Assembly: GCF_001494635.1 (NCBI RefSeq)
Contig: NZ_LOJF01000009.1
Coordinates: forward strand, 1-64,000
Reading direction: 5' to 3'
Length of the DNA: 64,000 nucleotides
DNA from: Tractidigestivibacter scatoligenes
Lineage (GTDB): Bacteria; Actinomycetota; Coriobacteriia; Coriobacteriales; Atopobiaceae
The stretch's first letter is position 1. Every line of letters starts with the position of its first letter. Position numbers and translations under genes: made by a program. This document shows positions 15,540-23,169 of this stretch, one piece after another. Under the pieces are notes generated by a model that did no database searches, was not told where the DNA came from, and saw nothing but the letters and a program-made list of their open reading frames with translations.

Positions 15540-16815
15540 GGGTGCGCACGCGGTCGATCCGCAGGTCGACCTCGATAGCGTCTGCGACGTGCTCATCGAC
15601 GACGGCAAGGTCGCTGCCGTGGGGGAGGGCCTCGAGCCTCCCGAGGGCTGCGAGGTCATCGACGCCCGCGGCAAGTACCTGGTGCCCGGCCTTGTGGACA
15701 TGCACGTGCACTTCCGTGACCCCGGCTTCGAGTACAAGGAGACCATCGAGACCGGTGCCCGCGCGGCAACGCACGGCGGCTTCACCGACGTGGCGACCAT
15801 GCCCAACACCGACCCGGTGACCGATACCGGCGCCGAGATCCGCTACCAGCTCGACCACGCGCGTCAGGCAGGGCTCTGCCACGTGCGCCCCATCGGCGCG
15901 CTGACGGCTGGCGAGAAGGGCGAGCAGCTCGCCGAGATTGGCGACATGGTCATGGAGGGCGCCTGCGCCTTCTCCGATGACGGCCACGGCGTGCAGAGCG
16001 CCGGCATGATGCGTACCTGCATGGAGTACGTCTCGCAGTTCGACCGCGTTGTCTCGGCCCACTGCGAGATCGAGACGCTCACCACGCACGGTGTGATCAA
16101 CGAGGGCAAGGCCTCCACGCGCCTGGGCATGTTTGGCTGGCCCGCGCTTGGCGAGGAGCTCGAGATCTACCGCGACATCGAGCTGTGCCGTCTTACCGGC
16201 TGCCCGCTGCACATTGCGCACATCTCCACGGCCAAGGGACTTGACCTCGTGCGCAAGGCAAAGGCCGAGGGTCTGCCCGTGACCTGCGAGGTCACCCCGC
16301 ACCACCTGTTCCTGAACGAGGACGACATCACCCCCGCCTACGACACCAACCTCAAGATGAACCCGCCGCTGCGCACCCCCGATGACATGGCCGCACTCGA
16401 CGAGGGCATTCTCGACGGCTCAATCGACTGCGTGGTCACCGACCACGCGCCGCACGCCCCGCACGAGAAGGACTGCGAGTGGGAGATCGCCTTCTTTGGC
16501 ACCGTGGGCCTCGAGACCTCGCTGCCGCTCATGCTCACCAAGCTCGTGAACCCGGGCCGCATGAGCTGGAAGCGTCTCGTGGAGGTCATGGCCGTGAACC
16601 CCAGGCAGATCCTACGCCTTGCCCCCGTGCGCATCGAGCGCGGCTCTGCGGCAGACCTCACGCTCATCGACCCCACGGCAGAGTTCGAGGTCACGCCGGA
16701 CTACCTGGTGGGCAAGTCCAAGAACTCCGCCTTCATGGGCTGGCACCTCACCGGCCAGGCTACCGACGTCTTCGTGGACGGCCGCCGCACGTTGGCCGAC
16801 GGCGTGGTGGCCTAG
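15523..16815 (+). CDS. pyrC: Dihydroorotase
   Basis: PyrC closes carbamoyl-aspartate to dihydroorotate. The 430-residue protein is of the longer class I type. Zinc ligands are visible in PGLVDMHVHFRDPGFEYKE (HxH, about residues 59-61), with further metal residues in SAHCE, PLHIAHIST and the catalytic Asp in VVTDHAPHAPHEK. MNPPLRT is also typical. GGAGAG precedes the ATG at 15523, inside the end of pyrB, implying translational coupling. The next gene, pyrK, starts at the base after its stop. Confidence 0.95.
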   Translation: MAFLLRGAHAVDPQVDLDSVCDVLIDDGKVAAVGEGLEPPEGCEVIDARGKYLVPGLVDMHVHFRDPGFEYKETIETGARAATHGGFTDVATMPNTDPVTDTGAEIRYQLDHARQAGLCHVRPIGALTAGEKGEQLAEIGDMVMEGACAFSDDGHGVQSAGMMRTCMEYVSQFDRVVSAHCEIETLTTHGVINEGKASTRLGMFGWPALGEELEIYRDIELCRLTGCPLHIAHISTAKGLDLVRKAKAEGLPVTCEVTPHHLFLNEDDITPAYDTNLKMNPPLRTPDDMAALDEGILDGSIDCVVTDHAPHAPHEKDCEWEIAFFGTVGLETSLPLMLTKLVNPGRMSWKRLVEVMAVNPRQILRLAPVRIERGSAADLTLIDPTAEFEVTPDYLVGKSKNSAFMGWHLTGQATDVFVDGRRTLADGVVA

Positions 16816-17634
16816 GTGAAGGCGACAAGGGACAGCGCCCGCGCCCACCTCTTCGACTTTGCCGTTGTCTCTAACGAGCAGGTCGCCGAGGGCGCTTGGT
16901 GCATGGTCTTCAAGAGCGAGGTGGCCGCACTTCTCGCGCCGGGCGAGTTTGTCGAGGTCTCGGTGCCGGGTGACCCCTCGCAGGTGCTGAGGGTGCCCCT
17001 CTCGTTCTCTCGTGCAGACGCCGAGGCGGGAACCGTGCGCATCGAGTACGCCGTTGTGGGCGACGGCACGCGTCGGCTCTCGCTCATGCGGCCGGGTGAC
17101 ACCTCCACGCTGGTTGGCCCCTGCGGCCACGGCTGGAGGCTCCCTGGCGGAGAGGGGCGCGTGCTTCTCGTTGCCGGCGGCATTGGGCTTCCTCCCGTGC
17201 TTGCCGCGGCAGAGATGCTGGCGGCTGCAGGGCGTACCTTCGACGCGGTGGTTGGCGCCCAGCGTGGCTCCAAGCTGGTGGGCGTTGACGTAGACCTGCT
17301 GCGCGAGGCTGCCTCGGCAGACCCCGCGAGCCGCGTGGTTGTGTGCACCGACGACGGCAGCCTTGGGCGCGCCGGCTTCACCACAGACGCGATGGCGGAG
17401 CTTCTCGCCGAGCGCAGCTACGATGCCGTGCTCACCTGCGGTCCTACCGTCATGATGGCGGGTGTAGCCCGTCTCGCCGAGGGCGCTGGCATTGCCTGCC
17501 AGGCGTCGCTCGAGCGTATGATGGGCTGCGGGTTTGGTGCCTGCAGCTGCTGCAACGTGGCCATGCGCGACGGCACGAGCCGCTCGTGCTGCATGGACGG
17601 GCCCGTCTTTAACGCCGGGGAGGTGGCGTGGTGA
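16816..17634 (+). CDS. pyrK: Dihydroorotate dehydrogenase B electron-transfer subunit
   Basis: PyrK passes electrons from the PyrD flavin to NAD+ through FAD and a 2Fe-2S cluster. The 272-residue protein has an FAD-binding barrel with RVPLSFSRAD, an NAD-binding part starting LLVAGGIGLPPVLAAAE, and the C-terminal cysteine cluster CGFGACSCCNVAM...SCC that binds the iron-sulfur centre. It starts with GTG directly after the pyrC stop. The paired presence of pyrK and pyrD marks the heterotetrameric class 1B enzyme. Confidence 0.94.
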   Translation: MKATRDSARAHLFDFAVVSNEQVAEGAWCMVFKSEVAALLAPGEFVEVSVPGDPSQVLRVPLSFSRADAEAGTVRIEYAVVGDGTRRLSLMRPGDTSTLVGPCGHGWRLPGGEGRVLLVAGGIGLPPVLAAAEMLAAAGRTFDAVVGAQRGSKLVGVDVDLLREAASADPASRVVVCTDDGSLGRAGFTTDAMAELLAERSYDAVLTCGPTVMMAGVARLAEGAGIACQASLERMMGCGFGACSCCNVAMRDGTSRSCCMDGPVFNAGEVAW

Positions 17635-18554
17635 GCAATGTGAGCATGGCCGTTAACCTGGGCGGCATTCACATGAAGAACCCCGTGAACACCGCCTCGG
17701 GAACCTTTGGGCACGCCTGGCAGTTCGAGGGGTTCTACGACGTGGCGCGCCTTGGCGCCGTTACCTGCAAGGGCGTGGCGGCCGAGTCCTGGCCCGGCAA
17801 CCCCGCGCCCCGCGTGTGCGAGGTCTCCTCGGGAATCCTGAACTCCGTGGGCCTCGAGAACCCCGGTGCTCGCGCCTTCGCCGAGCAGTACGGTGACTAC
17901 CTGGGCGAGCTTTCCTCGCGCGGATGCGCCGTGATCGTGCAGGCCGTGGGCCACTCGGTTGACGAGTGCCGCCGCTCGGTTGAGCTTCTGGACGAGGTGG
18001 CGCCGTGGGCCGCAGGCATCGAGGTCAACATCTCCTGCCCCAACCTTGCGCGCGGCGGCCGCCTGCTCGGCGGCACTCCCGAGGACGCGGAGGAGGTTGT
18101 CTCCGCGGTACGTCCGCTCACGAAGAAGCCGCTCCTCGTGAAGCTCGCGCCCGCGCGCGTGGGCGAGATTGCCCGCGCCTGCGAGGCTGCCGGCGCAGAT
18201 GCGCTTTCGCTGGTCAACACCGTGAACGCCATGTCCATCAACGTACATACCCGCCGCTCAAGGCTCTCAAGGCCAACGGGCGGCCTCTCCGGCCCCGCCA
18301 TCCATCCCATTGCCGTTCGCATGGTGTGGGAGGCCGCGCAGGCTGTGAGCATCCCCATCAACGGCATTGGTGGCGTGGCCACGGGCGAGGACGCCGCGGA
18401 GATGATCCTTGCCGGCGCCACCACGGTCTCTGTTGGCACCGCCAACCTCTACGACCCCGCCGCGGCCTCACGCGTCCTCGACGAGCTCGAGGCATGGGCT
18501 GTCGAGCAGGGCGTATCCGACATCAACGAGCTGATTGGAGCCTTCGAATGCTAA
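17628..18554 (+). CDS. pyrD: Dihydroorotate dehydrogenase B catalytic subunit
   Basis: PyrD oxidises dihydroorotate to orotate with FMN. The 308-residue barrel protein has MKNPVNTASGTFGHAWQFEG, GILNSVGLENPG, EVNISCPNLARGG with the active-site Cys of the class 1B type, LVKLAP, and GIGGVATGEDAAEMILAGAT for phosphate binding. GTG at 17628 or the next codon GTG at 17631 may be the start; both overlap the pyrK stop. It forms a complex with PyrK encoded just upstream. Confidence 0.95.
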   Translation: MVSNVSMAVNLGGIHMKNPVNTASGTFGHAWQFEGFYDVARLGAVTCKGVAAESWPGNPAPRVCEVSSGILNSVGLENPGARAFAEQYGDYLGELSSRGCAVIVQAVGHSVDECRRSVELLDEVAPWAAGIEVNISCPNLARGGRLLGGTPEDAEEVVSAVRPLTKKPLLVKLAPARVGEIARACEAAGADALSLVNTVNAMSINVHTRRSRLSRPTGGLSGPAIHPIAVRMVWEAAQAVSIPINGIGGVATGEDAAEMILAGATTVSVGTANLYDPAAASRVLDELEAWAVEQGVSDINELIGAFEC

Positions 18555-19270
18555 GCGAGAACGAGGCACGCGACGCCGTCATCGTCGCGCTGGACTGCGA
18601 CCGCGACCGCGCCATCGAGCTTGCGGACACCCTCTCGGGCGTCGCCTCGTGGGTCAAGGTGGGCATGACGCTCTTCTTCCGCGAGGGTCCCTCAATTGTG
18701 CGCGCCATGCAGGACCGCGGGCTCTCGGTCTTTCTCGACCTCAAGGTCTTTGACATCCCATTTCAGGTGAGGGGCGCCGTGGAGTCCGCATCTCTCTCTG
18801 GCGCAGACATCCTCTCTATCCACGCGCTGGGCTCCTCGGCCATGGTTGCGGCCGCGCGCGAGGGCGCCGAGGCTGCAGCAAAGGAGCGCGGAGGCAAGCG
18901 CACGCAGCTTGTTTCGATCTCTGTCCTCACGAGCATGGACCAGTCCTCGCTCTCCGAGATTGGCATTGAGCGCCCGCTCAAGGAGGAGGTCGCACGCCTT
19001 GCGAGCTTGGCCGTGGGCGCTGGCTCGGACGGTATTGTGTGCTCGCCGCAGGAGGCAGCCGAGATGCGCGCGCTTCTCGGGCCCCAGGCCCTTATCGTGA
19101 CTCCTGGCGTGCGCCCTGCCGGCGCTGCTGTGGGCGACCAGCGTCGCGTTGCCACACCCGCCGCCGCCATTGCCGCTGGTGCCTCGAAGCTTGTGGTGGG
19201 ACGCCCCATCACGCAGGCAGATGACCCGGCGGCCGCGATGGAGGCAATTGTCGCCGAGCTTAGCCACTAG
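18548..19270 (+). CDS. pyrF: Orotidine-5'-phosphate decarboxylase
   Basis: PyrF converts OMP to UMP, the last step of de novo UMP synthesis. The 240-residue protein has VIVALDCDRDRAIELAD, VKVGMTLFFREGPSIV and the catalytic DLKVFDIPFQV (the common form is DLKxxDIPNTV, so Gln replaces the usual Asn). It ends with VTPGVRPAGAAVGDQRR and VVGRPIT. The ATG overlaps the end of pyrD by 7 bases. pyrE and carAB are not in the window. It closes the operon. Confidence 0.95.
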   Translation: MLSENEARDAVIVALDCDRDRAIELADTLSGVASWVKVGMTLFFREGPSIVRAMQDRGLSVFLDLKVFDIPFQVRGAVESASLSGADILSIHALGSSAMVAAAREGAEAAAKERGGKRTQLVSISVLTSMDQSSLSEIGIERPLKEEVARLASLAVGAGSDGIVCSPQEAAEMRALLGPQALIVTPGVRPAGAAVGDQRRVATPAAAIAAGASKLVVGRPITQADDPAAAMEAIVAELSH

Positions 19271-19321
19271 CTGGGGCTATGCCGTCCCATTCGCAATACG
19301 ACGTTCGTGCCATCTGATCTA

Positions 19322-19381
19322 CCCTTTGTGTCGCTCTGATTGTGTGTAGGCTGCATTCCTGCTGCTAGTAGTCACAAAGGG
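19322..19381. other. Inverted repeat after the pyr operon
   Basis: CCCTTTGTG (19322-19330) and CACAAAGGG (19373-19381) are perfect reverse complements 42 bases apart. The arms resemble part of the ACAAAGGGA palindromic element found three times elsewhere in the window, so it may be a diverged relative. No U-tract follows. The rest of 19271-19490 is the leader of the mIHF gene. Confidence 0.4.
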
Positions 19382-19490
19382 CTTGTAAACTAGGCAAGGA
19401 ATTGGCAAACTAGCTAGTTGTGTCGCTGGGGCGGCCCATAGGTTCCCTCCCAGCCCCTCACAACAGTTTGTTTCGATGTTTGGAGGAACA

Positions 19491-19799
19491 ATGGCTCTAC
19501 CCCAGCTTACCGATGAGCAGCGCAAGGAAGCCCTCGAGAAGGCCGCCCAGGCTCGCCACGAGCGCGCCGAGCTTCGCGAGAAGATCAAGAGCGGTAAGGT
19601 CACCCTCGAGGAGGTCCTTGACTCGGACGACCCCATCGCCAACCGCATGAAGGTCTCCGCGCTCATCGAGTCCCTCCCTGGTTATGGCAAGGCCAAGGCC
19701 GCCAAGATCATGGACGAGCTTGGCATCTCTGCTACCCGTCGCGTTAAGGGCCTTGGTGCCCGTCAGCGCGAGCAGCTCATCGAGGCGCTCTCCAAGTAG
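19491..19799 (+). CDS. Integration host factor, actinobacterial type (mIHF)
   Basis: The 102-residue protein matches actinobacterial mIHF. It has a helical N-terminus (MALPQLTDEQRKEALEKAAQ) and a DNA-binding C-terminal part with LIESLPGYGKAKAAKIMDELG, then RRVKGLGARQREQLIEAL. mIHF is a nucleoid protein that bends and shapes DNA; it is unrelated in sequence to E. coli IHF. TGGAGGA lies upstream of the ATG at 19491. The order mIHF-gmk-rpoZ is conserved in Actinomycetota. Its TAG overlaps the gmk GTG. Confidence 0.93.
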   Translation: MALPQLTDEQRKEALEKAAQARHERAELREKIKSGKVTLEEVLDSDDPIANRMKVSALIESLPGYGKAKAAKIMDELGISATRRVKGLGARQREQLIEALSK

Positions 19800-20392
19800 T
19801 GGAGCGCTCCGCTAGGCTCTTCGTCGTATCTGGGCCGTCAGGCGTGGGCAAGGGAACGCTCGTCGCGAAGGTTCGCGACGACCGCCCCTCGCTTGGCCTG
19901 ACGGTTTCCGCTACGACAAGGCCTCCCAGGCCCGGGGAGGCCGATGGCGTCTCGTATTACTTCATGGATGACGCCGAGTTCTCTCGCCGGGTGAGCCAGG
20001 GCGAGTTCCTCGAGTGGGCCAATGTGCATGGGCACCGCTACGGCACGCTTGTCTCCGAGGTGAAGAGGAACCTCTCTGCGGGGAGGTCGCTTATCTTGGA
20101 GATTGATGTCCAGGGTGGTCTCAACGTGCGTCGTATCCATCCGGATGCCGTGCTCGTCTTTATCGAGCCACCCTCGATGGAAGAGCTGGAGCACCGGCTT
20201 CGCGGTCGCGGTACCGAGGACGAGGCATCTATCGAGTGCCGCCTCGAGAACGCGCGGCGCGAGATGGAGATGGGTGAGTCCTACGACGTGAGGATTGTGA
20301 ACGACGACCTCGCGCGTGCCGCACAAGAGCTGGAGCGCACCATAGACCTGTACGAGTCAAATGGAGGATCTACCAAAGATGTCAGTGATTAA
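19799..20392 (+). CDS. gmk: Guanylate kinase
   Basis: Gmk phosphorylates GMP to GDP. The 197-residue protein has the P-loop VVSGPSGVGKGTL (about residues 9-21), TVSATTRPPRPGEADGVSYYF for GMP binding, LEIDVQGGLNVR and a LID region with RLRGRGTEDEASIECRL. It starts with GTG overlapping the mIHF stop (TAGTG), a sign of translational coupling. Confidence 0.95.
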   Translation: MERSARLFVVSGPSGVGKGTLVAKVRDDRPSLGLTVSATTRPPRPGEADGVSYYFMDDAEFSRRVSQGEFLEWANVHGHRYGTLVSEVKRNLSAGRSLILEIDVQGGLNVRRIHPDAVLVFIEPPSMEELEHRLRGRGTEDEASIECRLENARREMEMGESYDVRIVNDDLARAAQELERTIDLYESNGGSTKDVSD

Positions 20393-20663
20393 GCCCGAGA
20401 TCGACACCCTGCTCGAGAGGACTGAGCACAACCCGTTCCTGCTCTGCTCCGTTGCGTCCAAGCGCGCCTGCGACATCAACAACATGCTGCGTGGCCAGCA
20501 CCTTCGCGTGACGGCCATCCAGGATTTTGACGACATTACCACCGTCGCGTCCGGCAAGGACTCGGTCTCCATCGCCATGGGCGAGATTGCCGACGGCACC
20601 CTGGGCTTTGTTCAGGATGACTTCGACGAGGCCATCCGCGGCGAGAACACGGGCATCCAGTAG
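20379..20663 (+). CDS. rpoZ: RNA polymerase omega subunit
   Basis: Omega stabilises RNA polymerase assembly. The product has LCSVASKRACDINNML, the conserved omega motif, then a DDITTVASGKDSVSIAMGEIADG segment. I prefer ATG 20379 (94 residues), with GGAGG 11 bases upstream and overlapping the gmk end; ATG 20361 is an alternative adding six residues without a good ribosome site. It is followed after three bases by thiI. Confidence 0.9.
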   Translation: MSVIKPEIDTLLERTEHNPFLLCSVASKRACDINNMLRGQHLRVTAIQDFDDITTVASGKDSVSIAMGEIADGTLGFVQDDFDEAIRGENTGIQ

Positions 20664-20666
20664 GCC

Positions 20667-21917
20667 ATGACCGAGAGACTCTGCCTGGTCCACTATCACG
20701 AGATTGGCCTCAAGGGGAAGAACCGCTCCACCTTCGAGAACCAGCTCGTGACCAATTTACACCGTGCGCTCAAGGCGTTTCCCATCGCCAACATTCAGCG
20801 CATCTCCGGCTACATTGTGGTCGAGTCCGAGGACCGCATGGCAACGCCGGAGATGGCGCATGCCATTGCCAAGGTGCCCGGCGTCGCTCGCGTCTCGCTT
20901 GCCTACAAGTGCGGGCTTGACGAGGGCGAGTACAACGCCGCTGCCATTCGTGCGCTTCGTGAGGCGGGGGACTTCTCCACCTTCAAGGTGCATGCGCGCC
21001 GCAGCTCCACCACGTACCCGGTGCACAGCATCGACATGAACCACATCGTGGGATCTGCGCTGTGCGAGGCATTCCCCGACAAGATCGTGCAGATGCACGA
21101 CCCCGACGTCACCGTGGTGGTGCACGTGGTGCAGGGTTCGACCTTTGTCTACGCCGCGTCCATGCCGGGTGTGGGCGGGCTGCCCGTGGGGACGGCCGGC
21201 AAGGTCGTGACGCTCCTCTCGAGCGGCTTTGACTCGCCGGTTGCCACGTGGATGGTGGGACGTCGCGGTGCCACCTGTATCCCCGTGCACTTCTCGGGCA
21301 GGCCCATGACGTCTGATACCAGCGAGTACCTGTGCCGCGACATTGTTGACGCACTTGCGCCTTCTGGCGTGGTGGGCCGCATGTACGTGGTGCCCTTTGG
21401 CGAATATCAGCGTGAGATCTCCCTGGTGGTGCCTCAGAGCCTGCGTATCATCATGTACCGACGCGTCATGTACCAGGTATCCGAGAGGATCGCGCAGCTC
21501 GAGGGTGCAAAGGCCATCGTGACTGGTGAGTCCTTGGGTCAGGTGGCGTCTCAGACGCTCGACAACATTGCGGCGGTGAACCAGGCCGTCACCATTCCCG
21601 TGCTTCGTCCGCTCATTGGCTCTGACAAGCAGGAGATTATCCGTCGCGCGCAGGAGCTTGGGACCTACGACATCTCTTCCCAGACGGCGCCCGACTGCTG
21701 CACGCTGTTTATGCCGCGCCGCCCGGAGACGCATGCGCGCATGCGCGAGGTTCTCGACGCCTGGGAGCTCTTTGACCACGAGGCCATGGTGAACGCCCTG
21801 GTGGCTTCCGTCGAGTACGAGGACTTCCCGCAGTGCCCGAGCTACCATGCGCCCAAGGGGCCGCTGCGCGCGCACCACTCATCGCTTGCGCCGAGGGATG
21901 ATGCGCCCACCGAGTGA
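20667..21917 (+). CDS. thiI: tRNA 4-thiouridine synthase ThiI (short form)
   Basis: ThiI adenylates U8 of tRNA and transfers sulfur to it. The 416-residue protein has an N-terminal ferredoxin-like part (YHEIGLKGKNRSTFENQL) and a THUMP domain (about residues 60-165). These are followed by the PP-loop VTLLSSGFDSPVATWMV (about residues 181-197) and the GESLGQVASQTLDN segment. QTAPDCCTLFMPRRPETHA carries the conserved cysteine. It lacks the C-terminal rhodanese domain of E. coli ThiI, as in Bacillus, so a separate cysteine desulfurase must supply sulfur. A strong terminator follows. Confidence 0.94.
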   Translation: MTERLCLVHYHEIGLKGKNRSTFENQLVTNLHRALKAFPIANIQRISGYIVVESEDRMATPEMAHAIAKVPGVARVSLAYKCGLDEGEYNAAAIRALREAGDFSTFKVHARRSSTTYPVHSIDMNHIVGSALCEAFPDKIVQMHDPDVTVVVHVVQGSTFVYAASMPGVGGLPVGTAGKVVTLLSSGFDSPVATWMVGRRGATCIPVHFSGRPMTSDTSEYLCRDIVDALAPSGVVGRMYVVPFGEYQREISLVVPQSLRIIMYRRVMYQVSERIAQLEGAKAIVTGESLGQVASQTLDNIAAVNQAVTIPVLRPLIGSDKQEIIRRAQELGTYDISSQTAPDCCTLFMPRRPETHARMREVLDAWELFDHEAMVNALVASVEYEDFPQCPSYHAPKGPLRAHHSSLAPRDDAPTE

Positions 21918-21936
21918 CGACGTGCTTCTCTGCAAG

Positions 21937-21979
21937 AAATGCCGCTTCGGCGAGAATTTGGCGCCGAAGCGGCATTTTT
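21937..21979 (+). terminator. Strong intrinsic terminator after thiI
   Basis: A perfect 15-bp stem (AAATGCCGCTTCGGC, 21937-21951, with 21963-21977) and an 11-base loop run straight into TTTTT. It closes the mIHF-gmk-rpoZ-thiI unit. Confidence 0.9.
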
Positions 21980-21990
21980 GTACGTGGTTG

Positions 21991-22085
21991 CCGCGGAAAC
22001 GCGCCCTACGGCGCCAGGGTGACGCCCGAAGGCCCGTCCCGTACGGGATCGCTGCGATAACGCGCCCTACGGCACCAAGTTCTCG
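21991..22085. repeat. GC-rich intergenic direct repeats
   Basis: AACGCGCCCTACGGCGCCA (near 21998) recurs near 22058 with one change (GGCACCA), 60 bases apart. Between them is CCCGTACGGGATCG. Related strings (CCCGTACGAGACGCGC, CCCGTATGAGACGCGCCC) occur in the gap at 31490-31590. The remaining bases to 22416 show no gene; they hold the comEA leader. Confidence 0.45.
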
Positions 22086-22416
22086 CCTAAGGGGAAGTTT
22101 CCGTTGCCACCCAGACGTCCACGTGTGTCTCGGGGGGAGAGGGACGTTGGGCAAGGACATCGTTGTACATCAGAGGACGCGCCGAACCACCCCTTTTGTA
22201 CTGTGGTGGCTCTCGACCGCTCACGCCTGGGCAAACGCTGTGAACGGCGCCTTCAGATAACATGAATCAACCAGGGCTCACCCCAATATTCATGCAGTAA
22301 CAATGAAATCCGTCAGACATGTGCCTGTGTCCTGTCAGAAGCCTGCAGGACTTTCTTAAATAGGCAGCCTGCCAGCACAATCCCGCCTCCATCATTGGAA
22401 TAGGGGGGTGGTTGTT

Positions 22417-23169
22417 ATGGCACAGGTTTCTACAAGGCGCGGCGGCGTGGGCGCTAGTGTTCGGAGAAAAGCACATGAGTTGGGGAGAAGGGCTGGCCTC
22501 TCTCCTGTTTCGAAGGCTGTTGCCGCTGGGCTTGTTCTTGTCGGTCTCTTTGTGACGCTTGCCTGTGCGCGCCTATTGTCTGGCCAGCCCACGCCCTCAT
22601 TTTCCATTGAGCGTGGGGAGGCCGCCCCCGCTGCGGAAAGCGCGACTGACGAGGCCTCGGCTCAAGGCGAGAAGGACGCCGCGGAAGAAGCCCCCTCCAA
22701 TGGCCCTCCCGTTGTGGTGGTGCACGTTGACGGCATGGTCGCCAATCCAGGCGTCTATCAGCTACAAGGCGAATCGCTACGCATGAACGATGCGGTTGAG
22801 GCGGCTGGTGGGCTTGCGGATGGCGCAGACACTTCTCGCGTAAACCTTGCGGAGCCGCTCTCCGATGGTCAGAAGGTCCACGTGCCTGCCATAGGGGAAG
22901 AGGATGCAGGCACGGGAGGCACCTCACCCTCATTGGGAACGATGCCCTCTACTGAGACCTCCGCTGCAAGTTCAGACGGCATCGTGAACATCAACACTGC
23001 AACGGCAGCCGAACTTACGACGCTTCCCGGAGTTGGCGAGGCAACTGCAGCGGAGATCGTTCATGACCGAGAGGCCAATGGGGCGTTCACGAGCATCGAG
23101 GACCTCATGCGCGTCTCGGGCATAGGAGAGAAGAAGTTCGCCAAGCTCAAGGACAAGATCCGTGTGTGA
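22417..23169 (+). CDS. comEA: Competence protein ComEA (DNA receptor)
   Basis: ComEA is a membrane-anchored DNA-binding receptor for transformation. The 250-residue protein has a basic N-terminus and one membrane span (AVAAGLVLVGLFVTLACARLL, about residues 36-56), followed by an acidic linker. An SLBB-like domain follows (VVVVHVDGMVANPGVYQL), then two helix-hairpin-helix motifs at the C-terminus (VNINTATAAELTTLPGVGEA and LMRVSGIGEKKFAKLKDKI). The ATG at 22417 has AGGGGGG upstream. comEC overlaps its end by 8 bases, as in the classic comE operon. Confidence 0.93.
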   Translation: MAQVSTRRGGVGASVRRKAHELGRRAGLSPVSKAVAAGLVLVGLFVTLACARLLSGQPTPSFSIERGEAAPAAESATDEASAQGEKDAAEEAPSNGPPVVVVHVDGMVANPGVYQLQGESLRMNDAVEAAGGLADGADTSRVNLAEPLSDGQKVHVPAIGEEDAGTGGTSPSLGTMPSTETSAASSDGIVNINTATAAELTTLPGVGEATAAEIVHDREANGAFTSIEDLMRVSGIGEKKFAKLKDKIRV